Of a DNA stretch of 43,016 nucleotides, positions 9,110 through 17,646 are shown one piece after another. Both the position numbers and the translations under genes were made by a program. Source of the DNA: Oscillospiraceae bacterium (GTDB taxonomy: Bacteria; Bacillota; Clostridia; Oscillospirales; Ruminococcaceae). The stretch covers positions 1 to 43,016 of the forward strand of contig JAHDPQ010000045.1 of the NCBI GenBank assembly GCA_018434245.1, given 5' to 3'. Below the pieces are notes generated by a model. It ran no database searches. It saw only the letters and a list, made by a program, of their open reading frames with translations, and was not told where the DNA came from. The number at the start of each line of letters is the position of its first letter. Position 1 is the stretch's first letter.

Positions 9110-10594
9110 TTAATAATAGGCCGACAGATCGATATCCGATACAGCTTTGTCGATTTTTGCCTTAAGAGCGTTCATACCTTCCTTCACTGAGCCGTACTGT
9201 CCGGCGACGATATCCTGCAAGGTGGCGGCCCATTCGGTTGTAGTTTCGAAGAAATAGGGCTGAGGAGTAAAGAGGATGGTGGTGCTGTCGATGGTAGCGT
9301 TGTAGGTTTCGATATAGCCGGGCTGTTTGGCCATTTTGCTCTTAAAGGCATCGGAATCCCAGACAGAGGTTCTGGCGGGGTCCAGGCTATTCATATCCAC
9401 CGAGGCGTAGTGGGCGAATTCTTTGCTGGTGAAGTACATCAGGAACATCCAGGCGGCATCCTTGTTTTTAGAAGCGCTGTTCATGGCCATGGCCCAGGTC
9501 CAGTAGTTGGAATTGGGGGTATCACCTTCCTTGGCGACGGGCATCACAGTCCAAGCAATGTTTCCGGCCTCTTGGGAAGCACCGTCCCAGTTCTGATGGA
9601 TCCCGTTGTTGTCGGCGTCAAACATCATGGCAGCCTTGCCGGCACCCAGATCGGCGCCTGCTTCGTACCAGGTGTAATTGGACCAGGAACTGGAGCCGCC
9701 CCGTTTGATGAGCTCCACCCAGAATTCCGTCATGGCAATGGCCTCAGGGGAGTTGACCATGGAGACCAGCTTGTCGTCCTGCTGCGCAAAGTCCACAGCG
9801 CCAAAGTTGGCGTAGGTACTCATGTATCCAGGATGGATAGTACCCCAGTCTCGGGCACCGCGAAGGGCAATGGCGTAGGAGCCGGGTCCGTTCCACCCCT
9901 GCAATGCATCGCAAACCTTTAGCAGGTCTTCATAGGTTTTGGGAACCTCCAGATTGTTTTCCGCAAAAGCGCGGGTGTTGTAGGCCAGGGAGTAGATTTC
10001 AAAAGCCAGAGGCAGGGCCAGCTGAGCACCTTCGCCCACAGGGTATCCGGGAATTCCATTCCATCTCAGGGCGGCCACGGCACTGGGAACGATGTCCTCA
10101 AAGTCGTAGTCCGAGGTAATTTTAGAGGCATCTCCCAAGAAGTTGCCCAAATCCTCTACAAAGCCTGCGGTGGAATAGTCCCAAAGCTGATAGGCTCCGG
10201 ACATGAACAAATCCGGATCTCCGCTGCGGCTGGACAGAGAGGTGGAGAGCTTATCAAAGTAGCTTGCTTCCGGGGTGATGGAATACTCTACCTGAATGCC
10301 GGTTTTTTCGGTAAACTCCGGCAACTTGGAAACAATGGCATCAGCTACGGTATGCTGGACAAAGCTGACTTTAACGGTGGCGCCCTCATACTGCTTCCAA
10401 TCAAAATCATCGGAGCTTTGAGCCTGCTGCTGCACATCTGCAACCTTGCTCTGGGGAGCAGGGCTGCTACTACCCGGGGCTGCACTGCTGGGGGGAGTTT
10501 GTGCGGAACCACCGCAGCCGGAAAACATTCCGATTGCCAAGGTTAAAACCAGGAAAATGGAAACACCTTGCTTGAAGCGCTTGGTCTGACTCAT
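9110..10594 (-). CDS. Extracellular solute-binding lipoprotein of the polyol/carbohydrate ABC transporter
   Basis: 494-residue family 1 (CUT1) solute-binding protein. A positively charged start, a hydrophobic stretch (residues 11-23) and a lipobox GMFSGC with the lipidated Cys27 mark it as a membrane-anchored surface protein. A Ser/Pro/Gln-rich linker (about 29-60) precedes the binding domain, which contains PEFTEKTGIQVEYS, TSLSSRSGDPDLF and repeated aromatic residues of the kind that stack on sugars. AAGGAGGT lies about 9 nt before the ATG. It is the first gene of the transporter operon, downstream of the two-component regulator genes. The ligand cannot be read from sequence; the enzymes downstream suggest a pentitol or related polyol. 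Confidence 0.88.
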   Translation of the reverse strand: MSQTKRFKQGVSIFLVLTLAIGMFSGCGGSAQTPPSSAAPGSSSPAPQSKVADVQQQAQSSDDFDWKQYEGATVKVSFVQHTVADAIVSKLPEFTEKTGIQVEYSITPEASYFDKLSTSLSSRSGDPDLFMSGAYQLWDYSTAGFVEDLGNFLGDASKITSDYDFEDIVPSAVAALRWNGIPGYPVGEGAQLALPLAFEIYSLAYNTRAFAENNLEVPKTYEDLLKVCDALQGWNGPGSYAIALRGARDWGTIHPGYMSTYANFGAVDFAQQDDKLVSMVNSPEAIAMTEFWVELIKRGGSSSWSNYTWYEAGADLGAGKAAMMFDADNNGIHQNWDGASQEAGNIAWTVMPVAKEGDTPNSNYWTWAMAMNSASKNKDAAWMFLMYFTSKEFAHYASVDMNSLDPARTSVWDSDAFKSKMAKQPGYIETYNATIDSTTILFTPQPYFFETTTEWAATLQDIVAGQYGSVKEGMNALKAKIDKAVSDIDLSAYY

Positions 10595-10741
10595 GGATCA
10601 ATACCTCCTTATGTCCTATCAATGTGTTGTGGTTTGCATCTTACCTTGTATTTCATTGTAGAAAAAGTCTCCCAAAATAGAAATGCAGATATTTTTGAAA
10701 TTCAGTAATCTTTTATGAAGGACCTGACAACTCTTTAACAA

Positions 10742-10769
10742 GTATTAAATAATTTAGGATAATTATCAA
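10742..10769 (-). promoter_or_regulatory. Weak candidate promoter for the transporter operon
   Basis: On the minus strand TTGATA (10764-10769), a 16-nt spacer, and TAATAC (10742-10747) lie in the AT-rich 246-nt gap between the regulator stop and the binding-protein start. The match is moderate and AT-rich sequence gives many chance hits. AraC-type control is likely to act in this gap, but no clear operator repeat was identified. Confidence 0.25.
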
Positions 10770-10840
10770 AATTTTTAGGTAAATATTATGTATAACAAAT
10801 TAAATACAACTGATTACATAATATAATTTATATAGATTGC

Positions 10841-12403
10841 CTAAGTATTATAAATTTGATCTCGGTATTCCTTACAGGAGCACCCGGTCAAATCCTTAAA
10901 AACACGGCTAAAGTAATAAGGACTGGCAAATCCCACCTTTTCCGCAATTTCATAAATTTTCAGGTTGGTACCCTTGAGGAGCTCCTTGGCTTTTTCGATG
11001 CGGAATTCGTTTAAATAAGCAACAAAATTGATTCCTGTCTCCTGCTTAAAGATCATAGACAGGTAGCTGCTGCTGATCTCAACAGCCTTGGCCACATCTT
11101 CCTGGGAGATGTTGAGGGCATAGTTTTCTCCAATGTATTCCATGCATTTGCGGATGGTATAGCTGTAGCTGCTGTTGTTGCTCTGTATTGTTTCAAAGAT
11201 GGTGGAATAAATATCCAGCAGATAGAGCTTGGCGTGCTCTAAAGAGGGGATGCGGCTAAGGTTATCGTAATCAAATTTTACTTGGTTAAGGCCGGTAGAA
11301 AGATCTAGAGTCTGTTCTTCACAAATGGATTTTGCCACCGAGAGAAAATCCACAAAGGCGCTTTTAACAGCTGGATAGTACCGCTGGGTCTCCAGTCTGG
11401 AAAAAACCAGATTGATGTATTCCGTTAAATGAGCCCCATTCTTGGCACCCACCAGTCGCTTGACTTTTGAGTGGCTTACCCGGGTGCCTGTCAAATCCGG
11501 GACCACGGACCTTTCTTCAAATATGGTGATGGAGTTTTGGGTAAAAAAACTGTCCTTCCTTGCTTCCTCCGCCTGAGCTAGCATGCTGGGGAAATCTGTC
11601 GAATCTCCCAGTACGCTCACCCCCAATCGAACCTCAAAATCTAGATAATTGCGAATATTGCGTATCATCATCCGGCAGTGTTCTTCCACCCGCTCCATGT
11701 AATGAGGTTCCAACTTTTTTACCGAGCAGAGCATGGTCAGGTACAAACTACTTTTAAACACTGCCGTACAGCAGGTGACATCCTCGAAATCAAAGGAGGA
11801 AGCAACGATAGATTGAAGAGTTTTTAGGGGCATATCCGGGGCATCCTCAAAGGTGGGGGAAAGGCAACCGCACTTGATGGCTAAATAAGGTGGATTGGGA
11901 AACAGCCCGGTCGGGGGAGGGGAGAGGAGGGCCGGATCAATATTGGCATCGGCAGAAAACCCAAACAGCTGCTCTTGAAGATACTTGCGCCGTGTCGGCT
12001 CCGGATCGTCGGACAATCCTCCGTCGTCCCTTTCTTCCAGCCGCAGGGAGTGCAGCATCTCAATCAGCGCAGTTTCACTGATCTCCGATTTCAGCAGATA
12101 GCGGGACGCGCCCAGCGCCATGGCTTTTCTGGCGTAAGAAAAGTCGTCGTAGTTGCTTAGAATCACCACCTGAACCCGCCGGCCCAGCTCCTTGATGCCG
12201 GAAATCAGTTCCAGACCATCCATCACCGCCATTTTAATATCTGTCATCAGAATGTCCGGGTTGACCTGATCAAACAGCTCCAAGGCTTCTTTTCCGTTGG
12301 CTGCCTCGCCTACAATCCGGTAACCATGAGCCTCCCAGTCAATGGTCGTTTTCAGTCCCAGACGCACCAGATATTCGTCGTCCACGATTAACACCCGTTT
12401 CAC
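10841..12403 (-). CDS. YesN-type response regulator with AraC-family DNA-binding domain
   Basis: 520-residue transcription factor. An N-terminal receiver domain has the acidic pocket VDDE (7-10), the phosphorylation Asp55 in MTDIK and the conserved Lys105 in YLLKSE. A long central region of about 290 residues links to a C-terminal AraC pair of helix-turn-helix motifs (about 415-515: NISQEDVAKAVEISSSYLS and KIYEIAEKVGFASPYYFSRVF). The start is GTG, overlapping the kinase stop in a GTGA junction, so the two are translationally coupled. It most likely activates the adjacent transporter and catabolic operon when the sensor detects the substrate. Confidence 0.92.
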   Translation of the reverse strand: MKRVLIVDDEYLVRLGLKTTIDWEAHGYRIVGEAANGKEALELFDQVNPDILMTDIKMAVMDGLELISGIKELGRRVQVVILSNYDDFSYARKAMALGASRYLLKSEISETALIEMLHSLRLEERDDGGLSDDPEPTRRKYLQEQLFGFSADANIDPALLSPPPTGLFPNPPYLAIKCGCLSPTFEDAPDMPLKTLQSIVASSFDFEDVTCCTAVFKSSLYLTMLCSVKKLEPHYMERVEEHCRMMIRNIRNYLDFEVRLGVSVLGDSTDFPSMLAQAEEARKDSFFTQNSITIFEERSVVPDLTGTRVSHSKVKRLVGAKNGAHLTEYINLVFSRLETQRYYPAVKSAFVDFLSVAKSICEEQTLDLSTGLNQVKFDYDNLSRIPSLEHAKLYLLDIYSTIFETIQSNNSSYSYTIRKCMEYIGENYALNISQEDVAKAVEISSSYLSMIFKQETGINFVAYLNEFRIEKAKELLKGTNLKIYEIAEKVGFASPYYFSRVFKDLTGCSCKEYRDQIYNT

Positions 12404-14187
12404 GGCACGTCCTCTCCTTCCTTTTGGATTGGCTGATCGTTGTCCCCCGGAATGATGGGCAAAATCAGCTCGGCTATGGTTCCCACATAGGGCTCACTGC
12501 TGTAGGTCAGTCCATACTCCTTGCCAAAATGCAGCTGGATGCGTTCGCGGATGTTTTGAATTCCAATATTTTTGTTAAATCGGGTTCCCTTGTCCCACCC
12601 TTCGTTTACCTGCCGGGTGCGTTCCGGGTTCATCCCCGAACCGTTATCAATCACCTTAATGTGCAGTAGGTCGCCGGATAAGAAGGAAGCAATGCTAATT
12701 TGATAACGGGTATCCAGATTCTCAAAGCCGTGGAGAATGCTGTTTTCCACCAAAGGCTGCAGCATGAACCGCAGTACTTTGTAACGGAGGGTTTCCGGGT
12801 CCAGCCGAGTGGTCAGGTCAAAGTTGTCGGAATAGCGGAACCGCTGAATACGCACATAATTTTTAACGCTTTCTACTTCGTCCTGCAGAGTGGTATCGGC
12901 ACCCGGCTGGGCCAGATTATATTTGAGCAGTTGGATGAGTGCCGTGCTCATTTCAGCTATGTTGTTTGCATTTTGCATTACCGCCATCCACTTGATGGAG
13001 TCCAGGGTATTATAAAGAAAATGAGGGTTGATTTGGGCCTGAAGAATCTGGAACTGCATTTCCGCCTTGCGCTGTTGGTCCTGAATCTCTTTTTCAAAGG
13101 ATTCTCTCAGTTGGACAATCATCATATTAAAGGTTTTGCCCAGATTGCCCATCTCATCCCGGGAGTGGATTTCCACTCTAGTGGTCAAATCTCCTTGCTC
13201 CACCCGCTGGCAGGCATCCCGCAGATGGCGGATGGGCTTGGTAATCAGCCGGGAAAGTGCCAGACTGCAGAAAAGGGAAATTACGGCGCTGGCTACCAGC
13301 ACCAGCCGTAGCAACTTGCTGACCCGGCTGGTTTCTGCCGTGATGCTTTCCATATCAATAAGGCGGATAATCTTCCAGTCCGCCATATTGATGGTCTCGG
13401 AAACAATGATACTGTCCTGTCCGAATACTTTTCCCTCCATTTGCAAGTGATCAAGGACCAAAATGTCCGGGTAGAGCTCCAAAAAAGGCGTGTAGGAAGT
13501 AAAATGAGGGAAGTTAAAAATGATTTGTCCCTCGGAATTGACGATTAAAATCCGCTCGTTGGCCTGAATGGCCGAAGCCATAAACATCTCCCGGACAAAG
13601 TCGTAATTGATGTTGATGACAATTAGCCCCATCACCGCGCGGGGATTTAAATGGTAAATAGGCTGGATATAAGACATGGTCCGATCGTAGCCCCCTAACC
13701 AGAATTCGCTCTGGTCCTCTTCTATAGCCCGTTTAAAGTAGGTGCCGTAGGTATTGTAAAGACCCCGCACATCAACGCCGGGAAAGCTGGAAAACACCAC
13801 CTCCTCGCTTAAAGTGATAACATGGATATCCATAATATAGGACTGCATTTCCAGTACACTGTTTAACAAAAGTTCGATTTCTTTGCGGGCCTGAAGGTCT
13901 TCTCTGGCGTGGAGGCCGATGTCGTAAACCCGGTCCAACTGCTCTCGAATCTCTGCGTTAGCCGCAAGGGTAGCGGTAGTATTTTGAATCAGAGTGATGG
14001 TAAAGTCAAACTGGGATTTTGTTTTATCGCTGGCCAACAGGTTGTATTTGATTTCGTTGTCTTTTAAAACCTGTGCGTAATTTTCATAGACAGTCTTCCA
14101 TACCACAACAATCAGTATCAGTGTCATTCCAAAGGTTACTAAAAACAGTTTGCTACTCACCGGAAATGTTCTGAATTTATTTTGCAC
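12400..14187 (-). CDS. YesM-type sensor histidine kinase
   Basis: Membrane sensor kinase, 595 residues from the chosen GTG. A first transmembrane helix (about 12-32) is followed by an extracellular sensing region of roughly 230 residues, a second helix, a HAMP domain (RLITKPIRHLRDACQRVEQG) and a His_kinase domain with the phosphorylated His in INPHFLYNTLDS. The N-box is LVENSILHGF and the ATP lid begins DNGSGM. The GTG is preferred because GAGGGAG lies 8 nt upstream; an ATG ten codons earlier (14217) is an alternative. It is paired by overlap with the YesN-type regulator. Such pairs usually sense oligosaccharides or sugars and control a neighbouring ABC transporter, as this arrangement suggests. 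Confidence 0.9.
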   Translation of the reverse strand: MQNKFRTFPVSSKLFLVTFGMTLILIVVVWKTVYENYAQVLKDNEIKYNLLASDKTKSQFDFTITLIQNTTATLAANAEIREQLDRVYDIGLHAREDLQARKEIELLLNSVLEMQSYIMDIHVITLSEEVVFSSFPGVDVRGLYNTYGTYFKRAIEEDQSEFWLGGYDRTMSYIQPIYHLNPRAVMGLIVININYDFVREMFMASAIQANERILIVNSEGQIIFNFPHFTSYTPFLELYPDILVLDHLQMEGKVFGQDSIIVSETINMADWKIIRLIDMESITAETSRVSKLLRLVLVASAVISLFCSLALSRLITKPIRHLRDACQRVEQGDLTTRVEIHSRDEMGNLGKTFNMMIVQLRESFEKEIQDQQRKAEMQFQILQAQINPHFLYNTLDSIKWMAVMQNANNIAEMSTALIQLLKYNLAQPGADTTLQDEVESVKNYVRIQRFRYSDNFDLTTRLDPETLRYKVLRFMLQPLVENSILHGFENLDTRYQISIASFLSGDLLHIKVIDNGSGMNPERTRQVNEGWDKGTRFNKNIGIQNIRERIQLHFGKEYGLTYSSEPYVGTIAELILPIIPGDNDQPIQKEGEDVP

Positions 14188-14282
14188 AACCCTATCTCCC
14201 TCTGATTTGATGGACATGCATTTATCACTTTGTCTATGTTTTCTTCCTGTACCGGTAACAAGTTTCCGATCAAATAGGAAAA

Positions 14283-14312
14283 CAGGCCCGCTGCGATTTC
14301 GCATCAGGCCCG
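14283..14312 (-). terminator. Imperfect hairpin upstream of the sensor kinase gene
   Basis: On the minus strand GGCC and TGCGA pair with TCGCA and GGCC around a 3x3 internal loop, followed by TGTTTTCC. It could end the transcript of the upstream FGGY kinase. The stem is imperfect and the T-run short. Confidence 0.3.
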
Positions 14313-14340
14313 ATTTGGAAAAGTTTAAATCTGGTGTCTT

Positions 14341-14559
14341 TTAGTGTGACCCAAAAGGCTCACAGAGCTCAGCCGATGGGGGAGAGGAGTACGCGGCATA
14401 TCTCATATTTCCTTCTGTGTAAGGCTTGCGTTTGTCTTTATCAATTCCGCTCAAACCGCCTATAGCGGCTGTGGCTATAGAGGCTTTGACATTTTTGGAT
14501 TGTGTTAGCCCTGTTTTACTATATCTAAATTTTATTGTTTGCCAAGGCTGCGATGGTTT
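14341..14559 (-). other. Stop-free stretch of unknown nature between the FGGY kinase and the sensor kinase genes
   Basis: One frame stays open for 72 codons, starting inside the 3' end of the kinase gene in another frame and ending at a TAA at 14341-14343. The only in-frame ATG (14404-14406) would give a 21-residue peptide beginning MRYAAYSSPPS and ending EPFGSH, with AAGGA just 3 nt before it. The composition looks protein-like (KASIATAAIGGLSGIDKDKR). No family is recognised. It could be a gene remnant, a short dispersed element, or chance. Confidence 0.25.
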
Positions 14560-16063
14560 TCATATCTTCCTTAAGGTTTTGATATACTGAGTGATAGAGC
14601 GTATAGTATTGGCTATACAGCTTGTGGGCCTTCGGGTTGGGCTGCACTTTTTCGTCTAGTATCTGCCAGGATTTCACATCCCCCCAGGTCAAAAGCCCGG
14701 TTCCTACACCGGCCAGCATGACATCACCCAAATTTGCCTCTACATCATTGACTGGACAGGCAACGGCATATCCGGTCACATCGGCAATAATCTGCCGCCA
14801 GAGTCTGGATTTAGCCACACCCCCCGCCACCAAAATGTACTCTCCCAGATCGGCATGGGTACTTTCCATGGAGTGACGCAGAGAATAGGCCACTGCCTCT
14901 AAAAACGCCCGGTAAACGTGGGCTCTTGTATGTACCAGAGAAAGTCCAAATATCACCCCTCTAGCATTGGTGTCCCATACAGGACTGCGCTCACCCATAA
15001 AGTAGGGAAGAACCAGCACACCTTCGCTTCCCGACGCAATTTCAGCCGCCTCCCGGTCCAAAACGACATAGGCGTTTTCTCCTCCTTTCTCTTCAATTTC
15101 CTTTTCCATTCGGGCAAAATGATCCCGGAACCATTTAATCAAGGCACCTGCCGTGGCCCCTCCGCCAAAGGAATAGCTCAGACGCTTTGCATCTTTGACA
15201 TAGGGCATTTCGATGAGGCCGTCAGCATGGATGGGCTTGTCGTGCACTAAGGCAGCACACATGGACGTGCCAATGGCAGCGGCATAAGAACCCGGCTCGA
15301 ATACACCCAGTCCCAAAGTTGCCACAACACAGTCCACTCCGCCGGCGCAGACGGGAATTCCTGCTTGGAGACCCAAACGCTCTGCTATTTGAGGAGTAAG
15401 AGTTCCCACAATATCACTGGATTCTACAATTCGCTGGGGCATCATACTCAGGGGAATTCCCATGGCATCCAGCATCTCCTTGGACCAGGTGCGTGTTTCA
15501 ATATCAAAAATTCCGGCAATATTACCAGCTGAGGAATAGTCCACTGCAATTTCGTCGGTCATCTTATAGATAACATAGGCATTAGGAGGAAGGAAGAGTC
15601 TTATTTTTGCCCAGTTTTCCGGCTCATTATCCTTGATCCACAGTATCTTGGTATAGCCATAATAGGGGTCGGTGCCGTTGTGGGTAATCTCGTGCAGCCG
15701 TTGGGAGCCAATGTTTTGCAGCACCCATTGCTCCTGCTCCTCGGCTCTACGATCCATCCAGATTAGGCAGGGACGCACCGGCTCCATGTTTTCGTCCAAT
15801 GGAATACCGCTGCCGCCATATAAGCCGCTAATGGCAATGCCTTTAATCTGCCCAGCAAGTACTCCGGCTTTTTTGACCGCGTTTTCGATTGAGGTAAGAG
15901 TAGCGTTCAGCCAGACATCGGGCCACTGCTCTGCCCAGAGAGCCTTGGGGGTGAGCACATCGTATTCCTGCAAATCAGAGGAAATCAGAGTTCCTGTGGT
16001 ATCCATGAGGATAGTTTTTGTTCCGGAGGTTCCAATGTCGGTTCCAATGAGATAGTCTGCCAT
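14525..16063 (-). CDS. FGGY-family carbohydrate kinase (xylulokinase-like)
   Basis: 512-residue ATP-dependent sugar kinase. The N-terminal loop is GTDIGTSGTKTILMD (7-21), with WMDRRAEEQ at 102-110. The probable catalytic Asp is Asp244 in GGVDCVVATLGLG, and ATP-site motifs include AAIGTSMCA, PYFMGERSPVWD and LVAGGVAKSRLWRQIIADVTG. The length and motifs fit the xylulokinase branch, distinct from the LyxK-type enzyme at the far end of the locus. It has its own sigma-A promoter upstream and GGAGG about 9 nt before the ATG. D-xylulose, a pentulose or another ketose from polyol oxidation are plausible substrates. It may be part of the same regulon or a separate transcription unit. Confidence 0.85.
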   Translation of the reverse strand: MADYLIGTDIGTSGTKTILMDTTGTLISSDLQEYDVLTPKALWAEQWPDVWLNATLTSIENAVKKAGVLAGQIKGIAISGLYGGSGIPLDENMEPVRPCLIWMDRRAEEQEQWVLQNIGSQRLHEITHNGTDPYYGYTKILWIKDNEPENWAKIRLFLPPNAYVIYKMTDEIAVDYSSAGNIAGIFDIETRTWSKEMLDAMGIPLSMMPQRIVESSDIVGTLTPQIAERLGLQAGIPVCAGGVDCVVATLGLGVFEPGSYAAAIGTSMCAALVHDKPIHADGLIEMPYVKDAKRLSYSFGGGATAGALIKWFRDHFARMEKEIEEKGGENAYVVLDREAAEIASGSEGVLVLPYFMGERSPVWDTNARGVIFGLSLVHTRAHVYRAFLEAVAYSLRHSMESTHADLGEYILVAGGVAKSRLWRQIIADVTGYAVACPVNDVEANLGDVMLAGVGTGLLTWGDVKSWQILDEKVQPNPKAHKLYSQYYTLYHSVYQNLKEDMKTIAALANNKI

Positions 16064-16108
16064 TTAGTGATTCCTCCCGTTTTGATTAAGCACATTAAGC
16101 TACTACTA

Positions 16109-16137
16109 TTAATAAGGTAAATATAAGAAAAAGTCAA
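16109..16137 (-). promoter_or_regulatory. Sigma-A promoter of the xylulokinase-like gene
   Basis: Minus-strand TTGACT (16132-16137), 17-nt spacer, TATTAA (16109-16114), about 45 nt before the start codon. This is a close match to the housekeeping consensus with ideal spacing. Confidence 0.65.
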
Positions 16138-16533
16138 TGTTTCATAAAAAATATTATAAAAATAGAAAAATTATTACAATTAATACAATGAATGGTTGAA
16201 TGAGTTGAAGCAAGCAACTCACTTATAGAATACGCATATCAATGTTCTTGCTATCTTGAGATCGAAACATAAAGTTATCATGTGCTCTATTAAAAAACGA
16301 AGTACTTTTACTACCCTATATTGCGCTAAATTTTTATTTAGCGAAATAGTGTATCTCAAAGAAGCCCCTTCAAATCTTCGTAGATACGCAATAGAATCTG
16401 CTTTTCAAGCTCTATATATCGAAGTTTGTCCAAGGCTGGAATTAAGCTCCGTTTTGTGCGAAGTGCCCCCCTTTTAAATATAATCTATGTTATACTTTCT
16501 TCATACACTCTTACCGAGTAAAGGAGTTAAATC
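16138..16533 (+). promoter_or_regulatory. AT-rich divergent intergenic region with possible ygjP promoter
   Basis: No gene is supported here. Near the right end lie TATAAT (16479-16484) and an extended -10 TGTTATACT (16488-16496), either of which could serve the metallopeptidase gene; the matching -35 elements are poor. A 7-bp hairpin CGCTAAA (16324-16330) / TTTAGCG (16337-16343) is also present, of unknown role. Confidence 0.35.
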
Positions 16534-17046
16534 ATGGAATATGAACTCAAGCGCTCCAAACGCAAAACAATAGCGGTAGAGATTACACGGGATGGGTTGG
16601 TTCTGGTGCGGGCTCCCATGAAACTGCCTCAAAAAGAAATTGAGCGCTTTTTGCTGGAAAAGAGTTTGTGGATTGCAAAGCATCAGGAGGTTCAGCGACA
16701 GCGTCGATTGGCCCGTCCGGAACCGACGCTGGAGGAACTGGATGTCCTGGCTCAACTAGGGTGGCAGCTGATTCCCCAGCGAGTGGAGCACTACGCTAAG
16801 CTAATGGGTCTCTCCCCTGCCGCCGTCACCATTACAGCCGCCCGAACTCGTTTTGGTAGCTGCAGCTATCAAAACAGGCTTTGCTTTTCCTGCCGCCTGA
16901 TGAGCTACCCACCAGAGGCCATCGATTATGTGGTAGTTCATGAACTGGCCCATATTCGACATAAAAACCACGGGCCGGAGTTTTATGCTCTCATCGAAAG
17001 TATTCTGCCCGACTACCGGGAACGCCGCGCCTTGCTGAAAGGTTAA
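16534..17046 (+). CDS. YgjP-like zinc metallopeptidase domain protein (M48-type, formerly DUF45)
   Basis: 170-residue soluble protein with the metal-binding motif HELAH (136-140) followed by IRHKNHG, where His146 is the likely third ligand. This is the pattern of the YgjP/SprT-like group. TRFGSCS (105-111) is another conserved segment of that family. It is shorter than the roughly 230 residues common for YgjP proteins; the missing part is N-terminal. AAAGGAG lies 7 nt before the ATG. It stands alone on the plus strand between an FGGY kinase and an IS remnant. The biological substrate of the family is not established. Confidence 0.85.
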   Translation: MEYELKRSKRKTIAVEITRDGLVLVRAPMKLPQKEIERFLLEKSLWIAKHQEVQRQRRLARPEPTLEELDVLAQLGWQLIPQRVEHYAKLMGLSPAAVTITAARTRFGSCSYQNRLCFSCRLMSYPPEAIDYVVVHELAHIRHKNHGPEFYALIESILPDYRERRALLKG

Positions 17047-17070
17047 GCAAACAGATGCTGCAATAGTCAA

Positions 17071-17093
17071 AGCCTCCGGCTTAGTCGGAGGCT
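17071..17093 (+). terminator. Hairpin after the metallopeptidase gene
   Basis: AGCCTCCG (17071-17078) / CGGAGGCT (17086-17093), 8 bp with a 7-nt loop, 25 nt past the stop codon. It has no T-run on the plus strand. It may act as a weak terminator, or be the outer end of the IS200/IS605 remnant that follows. Confidence 0.4.
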
Positions 17094-17200
17094 TGAAATG
17101 GCCCTAGAAGGGAATGATACAGACAATGCCTCTAAAGGGGGGCCCCGAAAGGTCTGCCATCCGTATTGGTTTTTTCGGGCAACCCCCTAAAGGGGTACTT

Positions 17201-17560
17201 TTATGCCTTGGTATTCTTGCTACCCATAAATGGGTCAGTGTACTCCTTCAAACTCATCTGATCCGATAATTGGTCCTCCTCCAGTTGCTTTTTGATATAC
17301 TCCTGCTATCTGCTTTTTATTCCTACCTACCGTATCCACGTAATAGCCCAGAAGTGCGTGTTGCCATAGTTATACTTCAGATTTGCATGTCGGTCGAATA
17401 TCATCAGGCTGCTCTTCCCTTTTAGATACCCCATTATCTGCGATACACTAAACTTTGGTGGTATGCTAATCAGCATATGGATATGATCCGGGCATGCATT
17501 TGCTTCTATTTCTACCTTTTTTTAATTGCATAATTTCCTCAGTATAAAACCTATAAAGGT
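17201..17560 (-). pseudogene. tnpA: Decayed IS200/IS605-family TnpA transposase
   Basis: Minus-strand reading gives clear TnpA segments split over frames. RFYTEEIMQLKK comes first, then after a frameshift ACPDHIHMLISIPPKFSVSQ, MGYLKGKSSLMIFDRHANLK, YGNTHFW; then in another frame YYVDTVGRNKKQ; then EYIKKQLEEDQLSDQMSLKE and YTDPFMG. The HUH motif (HIH) and the region of the catalytic Tyr are still readable, but at least three frameshifts are present and the N-terminal part of about 40-50 residues is missing. It is not functional. Hairpins lie on both sides, as expected for the ends of these single-strand transposing elements. Confidence 0.85.
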
Positions 17561-17566
17561 CTTTCT

Positions 17567-17585
17567 CCACCAGCAGAGCTGGTGG
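17567..17585. repeat. IS200/IS605 end hairpin
   Basis: A perfect 8-bp stem CCACCAGC / GCTGGTGG with a 3-nt loop lies directly upstream of the tnpA remnant. Subterminal hairpins of this kind are recognised by TnpA. On the other flank, CCCCT / AGGGG (17184-17195) is a second small palindrome next to the remnant's stop. Confidence 0.55.
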
Positions 17586-17592
17586 TTCTTAA

Positions 17593-17631
17593 GCAAAAGA
17601 GCCATGGGAACACTTCCCATGGCTCTTTTGC
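17593..17631. terminator. Strong terminator of glmS (potentially bidirectional)
   Basis: A perfect 18-bp stem (17593-17610 with 17614-17631) and 3-nt loop sit 16 nt after the glmS stop. The stem ends in CTTTTGC on the minus-strand side, so its own T-stretch lies inside the stem. The near-perfect symmetry allows termination from either direction. Confidence 0.75.
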
Positions 17632-17646
17632 GTCGCTTGTAGAACC

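Noticed and set aside
16256-16477. 73-codon plus-strand open frame before ygjP
   Set aside because: It has no ribosome binding site, lies in AT-rich promoter-like sequence, and its composition is not protein-like.
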